Below, piece by piece: positions 1-11,208 of a stretch of 64,000 nucleotides of DNA (its first letter is position 1; every line of letters starts with the position of its first letter). The translations under genes were made by a program, and so were the position numbers. Source of the stretch: Glebionis coronaria (Eukaryota > Streptophyta > Magnoliopsida > Asterales > Asteraceae); assembly GCA_025667525.1 (NCBI GenBank), contig CM046876.1:480458557-480522556 (forward strand). Direction: 5' to 3'. The notes beneath the pieces are model-generated. The model saw nothing but the letters and a program-made list of their open reading frames with translations. It was not told the DNA's origin and did not search any database.

Positions 1-1013
1 TCGGAAGTAGGATTCCTCTCAGTTCGTCTTTTTCGTTCACTGGACATAAGGTACGGATTCCCGTCCTTTCAGTATGGACATTCTTTCCTTATTAGGATTC
101 CCCGTATGCAGCCAACTGTTTTCCCGTAGTATAAGTATGAGTTTGATTGCTTATGTTTAAATATGAATTACCTATAGACATATACATGCATGACCAGTTT
201 CACCTAGTTATGGAGGTACCATAACCATAACATTAGAGGCACTGATGTTATGACTTCACCACGGCGGAGTGATTGCTCGTGGCGTCCCTTCAGCTTTTGG
301 CCGTTTATTTATATTTATCATGTGGGGCGTATGGGTGCATCCTAGTTACATGTTTTTATTCAGGATTTCATGGTGAATGTGGTGTGTGCCTTGCATCCTT
401 CACAAGGAGCTGATCCCTCCTACCCAAAAAACCAGTATATTAAATTAGAGGCAGCCCCTCTAATTTGCATGATGAGGTCACCCCTCCAAGTATTCATGCA
501 CGGTGGATTTTCATGACCTATATCGGCTAATGGTAAAATATGTTAAACAGTTTTTCATAAGATAAACATAAGGCTTTTCAAACTATAAAACCAGTTTTAT
601 GAACATGTTCCAGTTTTCCAGGATTCATAATTTTCCGCTGCTATTAAGTCTCTATTATGTTTTAGTCACTTATACTATGTCTATATCCGTGCACTGAGCG
701 TTTTGCTCAGCCGTTACTTTCCTTTCCATGTCCCAAAACGGCAGGTACCCTAGGAAAGACTCGAGCATTTGGAGGACGTGCATACGATGGAAGCTGCTAG
801 AGACTTCTTTTCCTTTTGCCTTCATATATTTATGCTTGTGTAGTCTTTCATTCGTTTCTTTTGCTTTATTATGTTTTGGGCTTATGTTTGGGAACCGATG
901 TTTGATTCCGGTTATCCCTATGGTCATGTAATGTTTTATACATTTATCCTTGTATGCTTTGATGACACGCCATAATTACGCGTGACATTCCATTATCAAA
1001 ATGGGGTGTTACA
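1..1013 (+). mobile_element. 3' portion of a Ty3/gypsy-type LTR, cut by the window edge
   Basis: The segment ends in ggggtgttaca at 1013, the terminal form seen in many plant chromovirus LTRs (TGTAACACCC...GGGTGTTACA). From 1014 onward the sequence is the interior of a copia pol gene on the opposite strand, so 1013 is an insertion edge. The stretch around 690-770 (cactgagcgttttgctcag, then a pyrimidine tract and a cag/gt step) resembles Tekay/Del-type LTRs, which suggests plus orientation. No coding capacity was seen. The other end and its target duplication lie outside the window, so solo LTR and full element cannot be told apart. Confidence 0.6.
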
Positions 1014-1144
1014 GTGTTCTTTTGTATATCTGGATTTTTCGAATCATGTACAATGAAACGATAAGCACTACTATTCTTAGCATATCCAATAAATATACAA
1101 TCCACAGATTTAGGTCCAATTGTTTGGGCCTTAGGTGTCGGCAC
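1014..1144 (-). pseudogene. copia pol fragment between integrase and reverse transcriptase, truncated
   Basis: The minus frame reads PKAQTIGPKSVDCIFIGY followed by VHDSKNPDIQKNT. This is the conserved copia segment just after integrase (the host-independent FIGY block that precedes reverse transcriptase). Open reading continues past 1013 into the LTR only by chance. The rest of pol, meaning reverse transcriptase and RNase H, is absent to the left because of the LTR insertion. It lies in another frame than the integrase core, so a frameshift lies between about 1145 and 1270. Confidence 0.75.
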
Positions 1145-1269
1145 AACTACCTTGGCTAGACACCCCTACACTCGTAAGTACTGGTATGATGGTTTTCTTC
1201 CCATCCATAATTCATATGGGGCTTAATCTTTATCCTTACGAGGTATCTTGTTTAAAAGATAAGTAGCCG

Positions 1270-2214
1270 TTAGAATGGCTCCCCCCACATGTCCCGACTC
1301 AAACTAGAACTTAACAACATGGCATTAACTATTTCTTTCAAGGTACGGTTCTTCCTTTCGGCAATACCGTTTTGCTGAGGTGAATAAGGAGTAGTAAACT
1401 CGTGTCTAATTCCATGTTTCGCACATAGATCAACAAAAGGAGACACATATTCACCTCCTCTATCACTTTGTACAACCTTGATTTTCCTACCAAGTTGATT
1501 CTCAACTTCGGTTTTGTATAGAACAAACTTGTCTATAGCTTCATCTTTACTTTTCAACAAGTAAACGTAGCAGTACTTTGTGCAATCATCAATAAACGTG
1601 ATGAAGTACTTATTGCCATCTTTTGTGGCTAGTGATTTCAAATCACATATGTGTGTGTGTATCATATCAAGTGGTTCGGTTTTTCGTTCAACCTATTTGA
1701 AATATGATCTTGTAAGTTTGGCTTCGACACAAGTTTCACACTTATAATTTGAATCAATATTAAAATTTGGTATGCCATTAAATTTAATCAAACGACACAT
1801 TGAATTAAAATTAACATGTCCAAGACGGCCATGCCACACATTAGAAGACTCAATCAAGTAAGCAGAAGTATTCATTTTATTGGTAGCATTCTTAACAACT
1901 ATTACATTGAGCTTAAACATACCATTCAGGTCATACCCCTTACCAACATACATTTGATTCTTAGAAAGTACAACTTTATCAGACTAAAAAACAAGACGAA
2001 AAGCAAACTTATTCAAAAGCCAACCGGACACAAGATTCTTGCGAATCTTCGAAACATACAAGACTTTAGTCAACTTGATCTCTTTCTCGGATGTCATATT
2101 CAAAATAATATATCCTTCGCCCTTGATATCAGCAGTTGCAGAGTTGCCCATGTACAGCTTCTCTCCATTGTCAACCGCTCTGAAAGAGTGAAACATACTC
2201 TTGTCAGCACACAC
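1270..2214 (-). pseudogene. copia protease end, GAG-pre-integrase and integrase core, with in-frame stops
   Basis: This is a single reading frame interrupted by stop codons near 1981-1986 and at 1693-1695. From high to low coordinates it shows the C-terminal half of the aspartic protease (KGEGYIILN, then KNLVSGWLL). Next is the GAG-pre-integrase zinc site with WHGRLGHVN and CETCVEAK. Last is an rve integrase core with FIDDCTKY, QSDRGGEY and NGIAERKNR, which supply the D, D and E of the DDE triad. The enzyme would insert the element cDNA. The stops make this copy dead. The frame differs from the gag/zinc-knuckle segment to its right and equals that of the gag N-terminus. Confidence 0.85.
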
Positions 2215-2747
2215 ATGACGGGTTGCCCAGTATCAACCCACCAATAATTATTATTAGAACCTACCAGGTTAACTTCAGAGATCATGGTAACGACATCAGA
2301 CACCATAGCAATCATGTCCACATTATCATTCACCATATTAGCCTCGCGTGGAGTCACCCGCTTTGGCACTTTGCAATTAGCAGCACGATGACCTGGCTTG
2401 TCACAGTTGAAGCAATTTCCTTGGAACTTATGCTTTGCAATTCCACCTTTAGGAGCAAGGTACTCAGACTTCCCTTTGCTCTTCTTGTCATTCTTCCCTT
2501 TGCCAAAGCTCTTTCCTTTAGACTTTGAAGAAGACGAACCATGCTCAACTATATTTTCCTTGGCAGAATCAGGTGTATAAGTGTTTTTCTGAGCCAGCTT
2601 GTTGTCCTCTTCAATACGAAGACGAACAACCAAGTCTTCAAGAGTCATCTCCTTTCGCTTATGCTTCAAGTAGTTTTTAAATTCTACCCAGCTTGGAGGT
2701 AACTTTTCAATGATAGCAGCAACTTGAAAAGTTTCACTCAAAGTCAT
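2100..2747 (-). pseudogene. copia gag C-terminal half with CCHC zinc knuckle and protease start
   Basis: The frame reads a gag segment ([16 protein letters not shown]), a Lys/Ser/Gly-rich linker and the knuckle [14 protein letters not shown] (C-x2-C-x4-H-x4-C), which would bind element RNA. Then comes the protease start YWWVDTG, with the catalytic Asp-Thr-Gly. After about codon 175 the frame runs off the protease, and the correct continuation is in the frame of 1984-2214. That places a frameshift near 2215-2225. Another frameshift just above 2747 separates it from the gag N-terminus. Confidence 0.82.
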
Positions 2748-2751
2748 ACCC

Positions 2752-3261
2752 TCAGCATGAATGTCGTGTAGAAAAAACCTCTAGATCTTGAACCTGAGTT
2801 ATCACACTCTTTGAATCAACCATCTTGTAATCCAAAAAACGAGCTACCACGAACTTCTTTGTACCAGCATCCTCAGTTTTATACTTGCGTTCCAACGATT
2901 CCCATAATTCTTTGGCAGTCCTAGTCTTGCAGTACACCTTGTACAAAGAGTCCACCAAACCATTCAGAATATAGTTGTGACACAAGAAGTCTGAATGTTT
3001 CCATGCTTCAACAGCTTGCACGCCTTTTTGATTGGCGGGTACACCTTCTTTAGGAGGTTCTACCTGAGGTACAGTCTCCATTAAGAACTTCGCAAGGTTC
3101 AAAGTAGTGAGATAAAAGAACATCTTCTGCTGCCACCTCTTAAAATTCTGCCCATTGAATTTTTCTGGTATTTCAGCATGATTAGCAACTGTGTGGGTAA
3201 CTGGCGCACCAGTTACATTCACGGTAGTAGTTACAGGAGTTTCAGGAATGCTGGTAGACAT
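2752..3261 (-). pseudogene. copia gag N-terminal half
   Basis: It begins [10 protein letters not shown] at 3261 and carries the copia gag fold of the UBN2/DUF4219 type: [19 protein letters not shown], then [20 protein letters not shown], then [19 protein letters not shown]. This protein would form the virus-like particle shell. The frame ends after a shift near 2750, and gag continues in another frame (2100-2747). Start choice: this is the first Met before the conserved gag block, and the sequence to its right is AT-rich non-coding leader. Confidence 0.82.
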
Positions 3262-3893
3262 TCTGAAAGATTACACAATATCAAAACACAAACAGTTAGA
3301 CAACTGTTATAAATCTGTATATAAGAATCGTGATCTATATATACTTATATCGGATCTGCTTCAAAGAAACTCAATCTTGCTTTCAATGAATCAGATGAAA
3401 TTAGCAAATATATCGGTTTAACAGAAACACAATCTTGGTTTCAATATAAACTGATAAGAAAAACTGCTTATTGAAAAATGTTAGAGATCTGTTAATTAAA
3501 ATCTGTATAATTAAAACTGATTTCCAGTGAAACTCAATCCTGGTTTCGGTAGAAACAGTTTATAATAAATTTGATAAAATTATTAATCCTATTTAATGGA
3601 AGTTTTAATTCTGTTAAACAGATGCTATTTTAAGATTGTAGGAAACGGTGTATACTTTTATTATATAAAATCGAATTACAATTATAAATTGATAGAAATT
3701 AAGAAACAGAAAATAGATAACAGTAATAACGAAAGCAGTAAAAATTAAGACGAGGCACGTGTTTAACACGCTTCCCTTAAAACAGATTCACCGTCTGTTT
3801 CCCAGGGTACAACGTCCAAAGCTATTGTACAACCGGACTCGACTTACTTGCCTGAAAGATTACGGATACAATGTGTGTTTCTGACTATAAAAG
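3262..3893 (-). mobile_element. copia untranslated leader and LTR-proximal DNA
   Basis: No coding frame was seen. On the minus strand 3720-3893 reads like the U5/leader of plant copia elements (a cctgggaaacagacgg motif, then agggaagcgtg and cacgtgcctcg). I could not place the LTR end or a clear primer-binding site. The last five bases, aaaag (3889-3893), are the target duplication of the chromovirus that follows. Confidence 0.55.
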
Positions 3894-6547
3894 TCTAACA
3901 CCCCCAATTTACATTGCGCAGCGGAAATACACAATTGGGTGCTAGACACAAGCATCATCACACAAGGTATATTGAACGACTCAAAATGGAGACGTTTACA
4001 CATAAATATAAACATGATTTTCATAAATGGTCTAAAACATAGATTTCAACCCAAATTGTACTGACACTACACCAGAGTAAAGCGTTTAGTCCCCATGGAT
4101 CTCGACCAACAACCAACAAGTTTAGTACAGTACATCAACATAAAGTAAATTGTTCAACATTAAAAGGTAGAAAATGGTTTAGACCAACATTCTTCCAAAA
4201 GCCAAGCCACAACCTCCACAGCAAAGCTCCATGCTCCATCACTTCCTATTACCTGAAATACATGCATAAAACGAGTCAACAATAATGTTGAGCGAGACTA
4301 TAAGTTTATCAAATCACATTTGAACACAAGAAGAAAATCAATCATAATCATTTATAGAATTGTCGTACACACAATCTATATTCAAGGCAGTAATAATAAT
4401 GATATTATTAAACAAACATTGTATTTAAGCTCATGACACCGACCCCTTAACCAAATAGTCACCCACGCCAAATGCCGGTATGACTAGAATAAAAACCATT
4501 TCCCCTCTAGGGTATTAGTTGCTAGAATACCACAATCTTATTCACGTAAAATTATCCTTCCCAGCGGGTTACTCAACGTAATGCCCTGGTCTCAGATAGG
4601 GTGGTCAACCCAATAGTACTTTCATTAGAATAAGCGGCTATTCCCGACTCACAACATCAAGTCAGAAGATAGTTAACGGCTCATGAATTTAGGGTCTTTA
4701 GCAACAAGTTACTCAATACAATGAAATCAACTTTAGGCATCATTCGGGTCCAACAATTACTCATGACTTGTGTTCATTTATTTTCAAATAGCATGTATCC
4801 CCCTCGCGGGTATTAAAATCATTAAAACGAGTAGAAAGCGAGGCTATTGACTCACCTTAGTATAAGAGATCTAGCGAGATGATCGTCGACGATAATGGAT
4901 GCCTTTCAAACACGAGAACCGCTACCTATCAAATAAGGCGCGTTCGTTAATAATGACTCGAGAAATAAATCATACATATATATAACATCAAACTCAAACT
5001 CATAAAACCATAATAAACTCGAGAGAAAAGGATATAAATAACTTCATTATACTTTACTACACATTTACTTAACCATTTTACGCTTTTTACAAAGTCCGCC
5101 GGTACATACTACATGTACTAGCTTATTTACCCCTTTTTAAACTCGTAAACCGTTTATGAAACGACTTGATAAACTAACTTACTATATATAGAAAGTCCTC
5201 CTACAAGTTTATCAAATGAAATTACTTTTAAAGTACTTTACCCGACTCATTTTCAAACTACAAAATCCGGACAGATTTACGTTAATTTTTCATACAACCG
5301 TTTTAACTTATTTAAACGACTCCGTTTACAAAACCGACACTCGGGTTTTAAAGTAAACTAAACCTATAAAATAAAAACCTCATTATCAGTAGGTTACATA
5401 TTTCAAAATTTCCATTTAGAGTCCCCGATATTCGATCCAAATATCGACAACAACTACTTGTAGTGCCCGATACTCGTCTCCCGGTACACGATCATTCAAA
5501 ACATCATAACTTCGCGCTCGTTTGGAGCTAGAAGCTCTGCCTTATATCAAATCGAAGCTAATAAAATTATCTATAAACCTAGGCTATAAGTTAAGCCATT
5601 TTAAAAACATAAAAATTCGGATTTTACACTTTACTTACTGTTATAAAATGACTATAAAAATCTTGTACAAAATCAACTTTTTGATAAAAACCAACCATAA
5701 AAATGATCATTTCTATACCCTAATATCATCATACATCAACCATAACATCAAAACCATAATCAAAATAAAAATCTTTAGATCAAAATGAAGTTTTTAACAA
5801 GATTTTAGCAAGAACCACCATGGATCATCATAAAAATGCCATGCATGATCATAGCTCCTACCTACCAACATCAAGAAAAAAATATGCTTGCTTGTAAGAA
5901 TTTCTTACACCAATATGATCCTTGATCAAATATAAGAATGGGTCTATGCTTGGTTTAGCTTAATTCAACCTCAAACTCAAGATAAATTGAAATTTGAATG
6001 TGTTTTGGTGTGTGGGTGGTGTTTCGGCAAAATGGAGAGAAAGAGGGAGAGTGGATGAAATTTTTAAATGAAAAATATGAGTGTATGTGTTTGTTTAAGG
6101 TTTATATATAGTGGGGTAGGGACCAAAGTTGCAATTTGGCAATAGTTGCGGCTAAAAATGTAAATAGTTAGCTAAAAAGCAGGAAATAACTATTAGTCAA
6201 TTTTCAAAATATTTACGGGGCTCGGGTTTCGTAAAGATACTTTTAAAAATTTAAAACGTACCTCAAAAATAATAATATCGACTCTCGACTCGACTTAACA
6301 CGTCATTTAAAATAAAACCTCAAAAATAATAAAAATCGAACAACCGACAATAAAACGTAAAATATTTGGCATCCATCGACATCACGCTTGCTAATACTCC
6401 TTATACTTAATAAATATTAAATATAGACCTTCCAACATCGGTTTAAACTTAAACCTCCAAAAATAAATATCGTTCAAACTCATCCAAAAATTCCAAAAAT
6501 AATCGTAAAATAAAATTAAGCAATGACCTCGGTTTTGGGTTGTCACA
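3894..6547 (-). repeat. 3' LTR of the chromovirus (2654 bp)
   Basis: It matches 16492-19442 over its whole length except for the 289-bp MITE and one target-duplication copy present there. In the first 530 or so aligned bases I count about 9-10 substitutions, so the two LTRs differ by roughly 2%. A TATA-like tttatatata at 6101-6110 reads TATATATAAACC on the minus strand and could be the LTR promoter. An 88-codon plus-strand frame (5522-5788) recurs in the other LTR only because the LTRs are copies; I do not regard it as a gene. Confidence 0.9.
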
Positions 6548-6548
6548 T

Positions 6549-6564
6549 CCCCCCCCCCCTTCTT
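6549..6564 (-). other. Polypurine tract of the chromovirus
   Basis: On the minus strand a run AAGAAGGGGGGGGGGG lies directly before the 3' LTR (TGTGACAACC). This is the expected position for plus-strand DNA priming in an LTR retrotransposon. Confidence 0.75.
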
Positions 6565-6587
6565 AAAAGAAGCGACGTCCGCGACGC

Positions 6588-6696
6588 TTAATCCTTCCTA
6601 AACAAATGAGGATACTTGTCCTTAAAGAAATCCTCACGTTCCCACGTAAACTCTGGCCCACGTCTAGAGTTCCATCTCACTTTCACAATCGAAATT
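6588..6696 (-). pseudogene. C-terminal half of the chromovirus chromodomain
   Basis: Translating the minus strand from 6696 to a TAA at 6588-6590 gives KVRWNSRRGPEFTWERED followed by KYPHLF, the typical chromodomain end of plant gypsy integrases. The first half of the domain lies at about 10425-10480. The two halves are separated by the 3.7-kb insertion (6697-10424). The chromodomain would direct integration to particular chromatin. This small piece is too short for a usual ORF search. Confidence 0.85.
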
Positions 6697-6994
6697 TGTT
6701 AGCCCTAAAATGTGAGCGCCATTTACGGAATTACATTAGTTTGATATAGCCACACACGCAGGGACTAGTTTTGTTAAGTTAGAATAGTTCGTGTGTGACA
6801 AGGCTATATATACCCCTCCATACTTCCATGGAGGGGTGAGGATTCTTCTTATTTTTGTGTATTTCCCTTTCTCTCTCTAAATACACACACTACATTCAAG
6901 CTTTACTTTCTCTCTCTAAAAATGTCTAAACATTAATTTTATCCTCCCCGACCTCCGGATCATCCTCTTGTTAGCTTGAATCTTATGATTAACA
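6697..6994 (+). repeat. 5' LTR of the 3.7-kb element
   Basis: It starts tgttagcccta and ends cttatgattaaca. A TATA box, ctatatatac, lies at 6804-6813, with a CT-rich leader (ctctctctaaatac) downstream. It is almost identical to 10126-10424. Confidence 0.88.
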
Positions 6995-6996
6995 AT

Positions 6997-7014
6997 TGGT
7001 ATCAGAGCTAACCG
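6997..7014 (+). other. Primer-binding site of the 3.7-kb element
   Basis: tggtatcagagctaaccg follows the LTR after two bases. The first 12 bases fit the 3' end of plant initiator methionine tRNA, the usual primer for copia and many gypsy elements. Confidence 0.85.
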
Positions 7015-10000
7015 GGGGTGTTTTGTGTTTGTGTTTGCTTATTTTATTGGTGTTCGTGACTTATAACAGCTTATTTTTAAGTTTTTTTGGTCACGTGATA
7101 GTTTTTCTGTCCCAAAGATGTCATCAATATGTTTGGTGTCGTTTTTATCATGTCCAAAAATTCATTCTGTTCTGCTGGTGGATAATAACAGATACGAATC
7201 CCAATGTTCTGGTCTCCTTAACCTTTTTTTTGTTTTTTTTCTCTCTCTTCTTCTTTCTGGTTTTTTTTCTAGAAATCTTTTATGATGATGAGTACCTACC
7301 AGATGCATAAAACATCAGATTTAAAAAAAAAAAAAAAACTGATCTGAAAACCCAGATCCACCTTTTTCGGAGAAACCAAGAAAAATGGGTCAAAACCCTT
7401 TTCCGATGGGATCATTCCGATGGGATTATTCCGATGGGATCATTCCGATGGGATCATTCCAATATCATTCCGATGGGATCATTCCGATGGGTTCATTCAG
7501 ATAGTTATTCCGATGGGTGTTTGATTTATTCCGATGGAGTGAAAAAAAAACAACAACATTCAGATCATGACCAAACAAGAAAAATACTGAGACCATCATA
7601 CTCAATCCAACTCATCAAAACCGACTCACTATTACAACCTCTCGTCCCATACTCTATGTACCTAATCCATTCCACAACAACACTCAAAACCAACAAACCC
7701 CGACTCGATCTAACTTAACCCATCGTCACTAATCACCTCCACCTCAACCAATCTTAACCGACTCAATCCTTTACAACTCCATCACATCTTGACTCGAAAG
7801 CTAAAACAGAAAGGAAAAAAAATCAAATCAAATAGACAAATCAAAGTGATCTCAAATTCTAATTTCGCGGTTTGCTATAATAGCAATGACCTTTTAAGAT
7901 CAAGATTCACGAAAGACAGAGTATCATCACAGATCAATTGATATACGAAATAAAAAGGGAAAAATCATGAACAAGAATGTCCAGATTCTTCCTTGTTTCG
8001 ACTGATGACACACAAAACCATCACTGATCTTAATCAACAACACGAAAAACATACATGCAAACCTACCTGAGATCAAATTAATGATCTTGATTTCGAAGGT
8101 TTTGATTCTTCATGGGTTAGTGATAACAGGTTATAAAAAGATTGGTTTTGATTTAAGGATTCGTGTGAGATTGATAGGGTAATCAGATGATTTTATTGTG
8201 ACTGGTTTGAGATTAGATGAGATGTGGCGGAGTGTTCAAGAAAAGATGGAGGAGAACAAATATGAGATTAGGGTTGTGAGAGTTTGGTTAAACTGTTTAA
8301 TATAATATTCCTACCTAATTTTATCGGTGCAAATTAAAAGGAGTAGAAGATTGTTCAAACTCTTTGGAATGGGCTTGATTTCGGGCCAGCCAGAAAATAA
8401 TCGATCATATATTTTGTTATTGAGCTAATTTACTGAATTTGAGTTGGTTGGGCCGAAATTTTTATGAGGCAGTTGGTGAGTTGGATTTATCTAAGTTGGA
8501 GTGTTTTATTGAATATGGAAGGTGGACGGATGAGTATAATTGGGCTATGATGACATTATCATTGATGTCGGGTATTCGTTATGTGTCGATCGAAAGTGCC
8601 TCAACGACAAAGAAAATTTTAGGTTTTAAACCTAATATTTTTGAAAAATTTTCGACGACCTCACCGCGGAGGTCGATCCGCGCATCAGTTGGGCATGTAA
8701 CTGACGTTGAGCTTCAATGATAAGTTATCTAGACAAACTTTGTCCCTTAATGACAATTCATTTCAGAATTTGTTCTAGTTAACGACATTCACAACACAAC
8801 ACCAAAGCAAACAAAACACTTAACGCTAAAATGATCCGATATAAGATTCACTTTAACGATAAGGCTAGTTTTGATTCTACAAAGACAAGTGATCACGAAG
8901 TGGATTTGGTATTCCTTATTTGAAGTTGAAGTGGGATTTCATGAAGGCGTCTACTTATTTCATCATCGAGCCTTCCTTCTATTTTTCTACCCCTTTTCTT
9001 CAAACCCAGTCTATCGATTGATGACTTGCTTGGACGATAAAACTTATGATTGAGACTTGAATTATCTAGTTTCCACTGTCAAGGGGTGGATGGTCGACGA
9101 CATGGATTACTATCATTTGTGGGTGTCACACGCAGTTGCTCGTGTGGATAACTTCAAGAGGTATAAGAGACTTGTTTTCTGCACCGTTCTTCAATCGACA
9201 TAAGTGCAAGCTTAAGTAACAAATTTGGGGGATTATACTTCAGTTTCAAGTTTGGAATATCAGATTTACTTCACATGTGGTCACAATAAATAGCCGAATG
9301 AATTCGAGGTTGGTAAGTTAGACAGAGAGAGATGGAATCAGCAATCAACTCTCACGGGATATTTATGAGCCTCATAACGACAATGGTACTTCACAGTCTA
9401 AGCAAAAATATTTCAATGTTTCTCAATGACTTTCAAAACTTTTCAAGACATTTGCTTTAGACTAAGAACTTCTCGAGTATATGGACGTCCACGATAATGA
9501 TGCTTCCGAGAGTTCGAAATCATCATGGGGGAAGATCGTGTACTTTGAAGTAATCAGATCAACTTCCAGGGGGAAGTAGTGCACATGGAAGGTATCTACT
9601 TCACTTTGTATGATTTTTATGAAGTATTCTGCAGGCGTGAGAAGAATTGTTGCTGATTTCCTGCATGTTACCCCAAACGGATTATCACCAAAAACCTAAA
9701 CGACATGAAACAGTATAGAAGCAGTGTTATTTGGTGTGGTTCTTCTACAAATTTCTGCTGTGCACTTAAACCGATGAGCTAGAAGATTGTTCAAACTACA
9801 TCAAAGTGTCAGAATCTGCTTAAGATACAGATATTGGTTTGGGGGAAGCTGATTTAGAAACTTCGTCAAAAAGAAGTCTATGAAGAAAGTTTTTTAAATA
9901 CATGCTGCATGAATTGGGGGAAGTTAATCCAAATCATGCATATTACAATTGTTCCACAACAAGCGAATACAAAGAGGATTCAAGCTGAGGTACAAGTTAT

Positions 10001-10113
10001 GAAGACAAGAAGACTTAAAAGACATCCTCAGCATTGGAAGCGCCTTGGAAGACTTTATTTTGTTGTATTTGTACTTGTTAGGAACATTGTAAGTAATTCC
10101 GTATGTCTCCACA
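7015..10113 (+). other. Interior of the 3.7-kb element, no recognisable protein domain
   Basis: Contents: CT-rich DNA (7200-7270), a short tandem repeat (7401-7537), and several small unrelated frames, the longest of which are 104 codons (6996-7310) and 94 codons (7434-7718). The best-composed frame is 8439-8720 (93 codons, ELDLSKLECFIEYGRW...). None resembles gag, protease, integrase or RT. Bases 9288-9359 recur at 41048-41119, in the junction of the 22-kb duplication. It could be non-coding packaging sequence, captured host DNA, or both; I cannot decide. Confidence 0.6.
7401..7537 (+). repeat. Short tandem repeat built on ATTCCGATGGG(ATC)
   Basis: The core TTCCGATGG occurs eight times in about 137 bases. 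Spacing is 14-15 bases in the clean part, with two degenerate units (attccaat, attcagat) among them. It begins about 400 bases after the primer-binding site, within the non-coding interior of the 3.7-kb element. Confidence 0.85.
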
Positions 10114-10125
10114 TTGGGGGAAGAT
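10114..10125 (+). other. Polypurine tract of the 3.7-kb element
   Basis: ttgggggaagat directly precedes the 3' LTR (tgttagccc). This is the expected site for second-strand priming. Confidence 0.75.
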
Positions 10126-10424
10126 TGTTAGCCCTAAAATGTGAGCGCCATTTACGGAATTACATTAGTTTGATATAGCCACACACGCAGGGACTAGTTT
10201 TGTTAAGTTAGAATAGTTCGTGTGTGACAAGGCTATATATACCCCTCCATACTTCCATGAAGGGGGTGAGGATTCTTCTTATTTTTGTGTATTTCCCTTT
10301 CTCTCTCTAAATACACACACTACATTCAAGCTTTACTTTCTCTCTCTAAAAATGTCTAAACATTACTTTTATCCTCCCCGACCTCCGGATCATCCTCTTG
10401 TTAGCTTGAATCTTATGATTAACA
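10126..10424 (+). repeat. 3' LTR of the 3.7-kb element
   Basis: It is nearly identical to 6697-6994, with about two substitutions and one inserted base. It ends gattaaca, followed by gaatt, the variant target duplication copy. Confidence 0.88.
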
Positions 10425-11202
10425 GAATTCTACTATGCTTCAACTTCTTAACTTCCCTATCTGTTATCTCTACAGGTTCCTCTATAAAATGTAACTTATC
10501 ATCAAGTTGAATTTCCTCCAATGGAATCACCACATCCCTTTCAGCTAAACACTTCTTCAGATTAGACACATGAAAAGTATTATGAATAGCCTTAGGCTCA
10601 TCAGGCAATTCTAACTTATAAGCCACCAATCCAATCCTTTGGATAATCTTAAATGGTCCAATATATCTCGGGCTCAACTTTCCTCTCTTCCCAAAACGTA
10701 TTACTCCTTTCCATGGAGATACTTTCAACATAACCATGTCTCCTACTTCAAACTCCAATGGTTTCCTTCTGTTATCAGCATAACTCTTTTGTCTACTTCT
10801 GGCAGATAACAAACGTTTCTTGATTTGCACTATCTTTTCAGTCGTCTCAAATATCATTTCAAGCCCAGTTAATTGACTTTCTCCTACCTCACTCCAACAC
10901 ACTGGTGATCTACACTTACGTCCATACAAAGCTTCAAATGGTGCGGCTTTAATACTAGCATGATAACTATTATTGTACGAAAATTCAACCAATGGCAAAT
11001 GCTTATCCCAACCATTTCCAAAATCAATCATACATGCATGAAGCATATCCTCTAACGTTTGAATCGTTCTCTCACTTTGTCCATCAGTTTCCGGATGATA
11101 TGCTGTACTTAAACATAACTCCGTTCCCATCGCTTTCTGCAAAGACTTCCAAAATTCTGAAGTAAACCTACTATCACGATCAGAAATTATCGACAAAGGC
11201 AC
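10425..11202 (-). pseudogene. Chromovirus integrase C-terminal part and start of chromodomain
   Basis: The minus frame begins just after an in-frame TGA (11209-11211). It carries the second catalytic Asp ([15 protein letters not shown]) and the catalytic Glu ([18 protein letters not shown]) of the DDE integrase. Then come the GPY/F-type region ([16 protein letters not shown]) and the bridge [13 protein letters not shown]. The chromodomain starts at [18 protein letters not shown] and is cut at 10425 by the 3.7-kb element; its end lies at 6588-6696. The reading beyond 10425 into that element is not part of the protein. The protein would join the element DNA to the host chromosome. Confidence 0.88.
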
Positions 11203-11208
11203 ACCATG

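Larger units (their letters stand above)
1014..3893 (-). mobile_element. Ty1/copia retrotransposon remnant, left segment (leader, gag, protease, integrase)
   Basis: Read from right to left this is a copia element in the order leader, gag, zinc knuckle, protease, GAG-pre-integrase and integrase. It stops before reverse transcriptase, where the gypsy LTR of 1-1013 has landed. The upstream end was separated at 3893/3894 by the chromovirus insertion and resumes at 19448. Frameshifts and in-frame stops show that it is inactive. The gag-before-pol, integrase-before-RT order is diagnostic of Ty1/copia; I cannot assign the lineage with confidence. Confidence 0.85.
6697..10424 (+). mobile_element. 3.7-kb copia-type LTR element without pol (LARD-like)
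   Basis: Direct repeats of 298-299 bp (6697-6994 and 10126-10424) start TGTTAGCCC and end GATTAACA. The left one is followed by a classic initiator-Met tRNA primer site (tggtatcagagc, 6997-7008). The right one is preceded by the polypurine tract ttgggggaaga. Flanks are aaatt (6692-6696) and gaatt (10425-10429), a 4-of-5 target duplication. The LTRs differ at only about three positions, so it is younger than its host chromovirus. No gag or pol domain was found in the roughly 3.1-kb interior, so it must be mobilised by another element. PBS and PPT style suggest a copia-class parent. Confidence 0.85.

Noticed and set aside
728..931. Overlapping plus and minus frames in the first LTR
   Set aside because: LTR sequence ends at 1013 with a typical terminus; the frames have no domain.
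7401..7537. Possible CRISPR array at the ATTCCGATGGG repeats
   Set aside because: Units are directly adjacent with no unique spacers, the host is a plant, and no cas genes exist.
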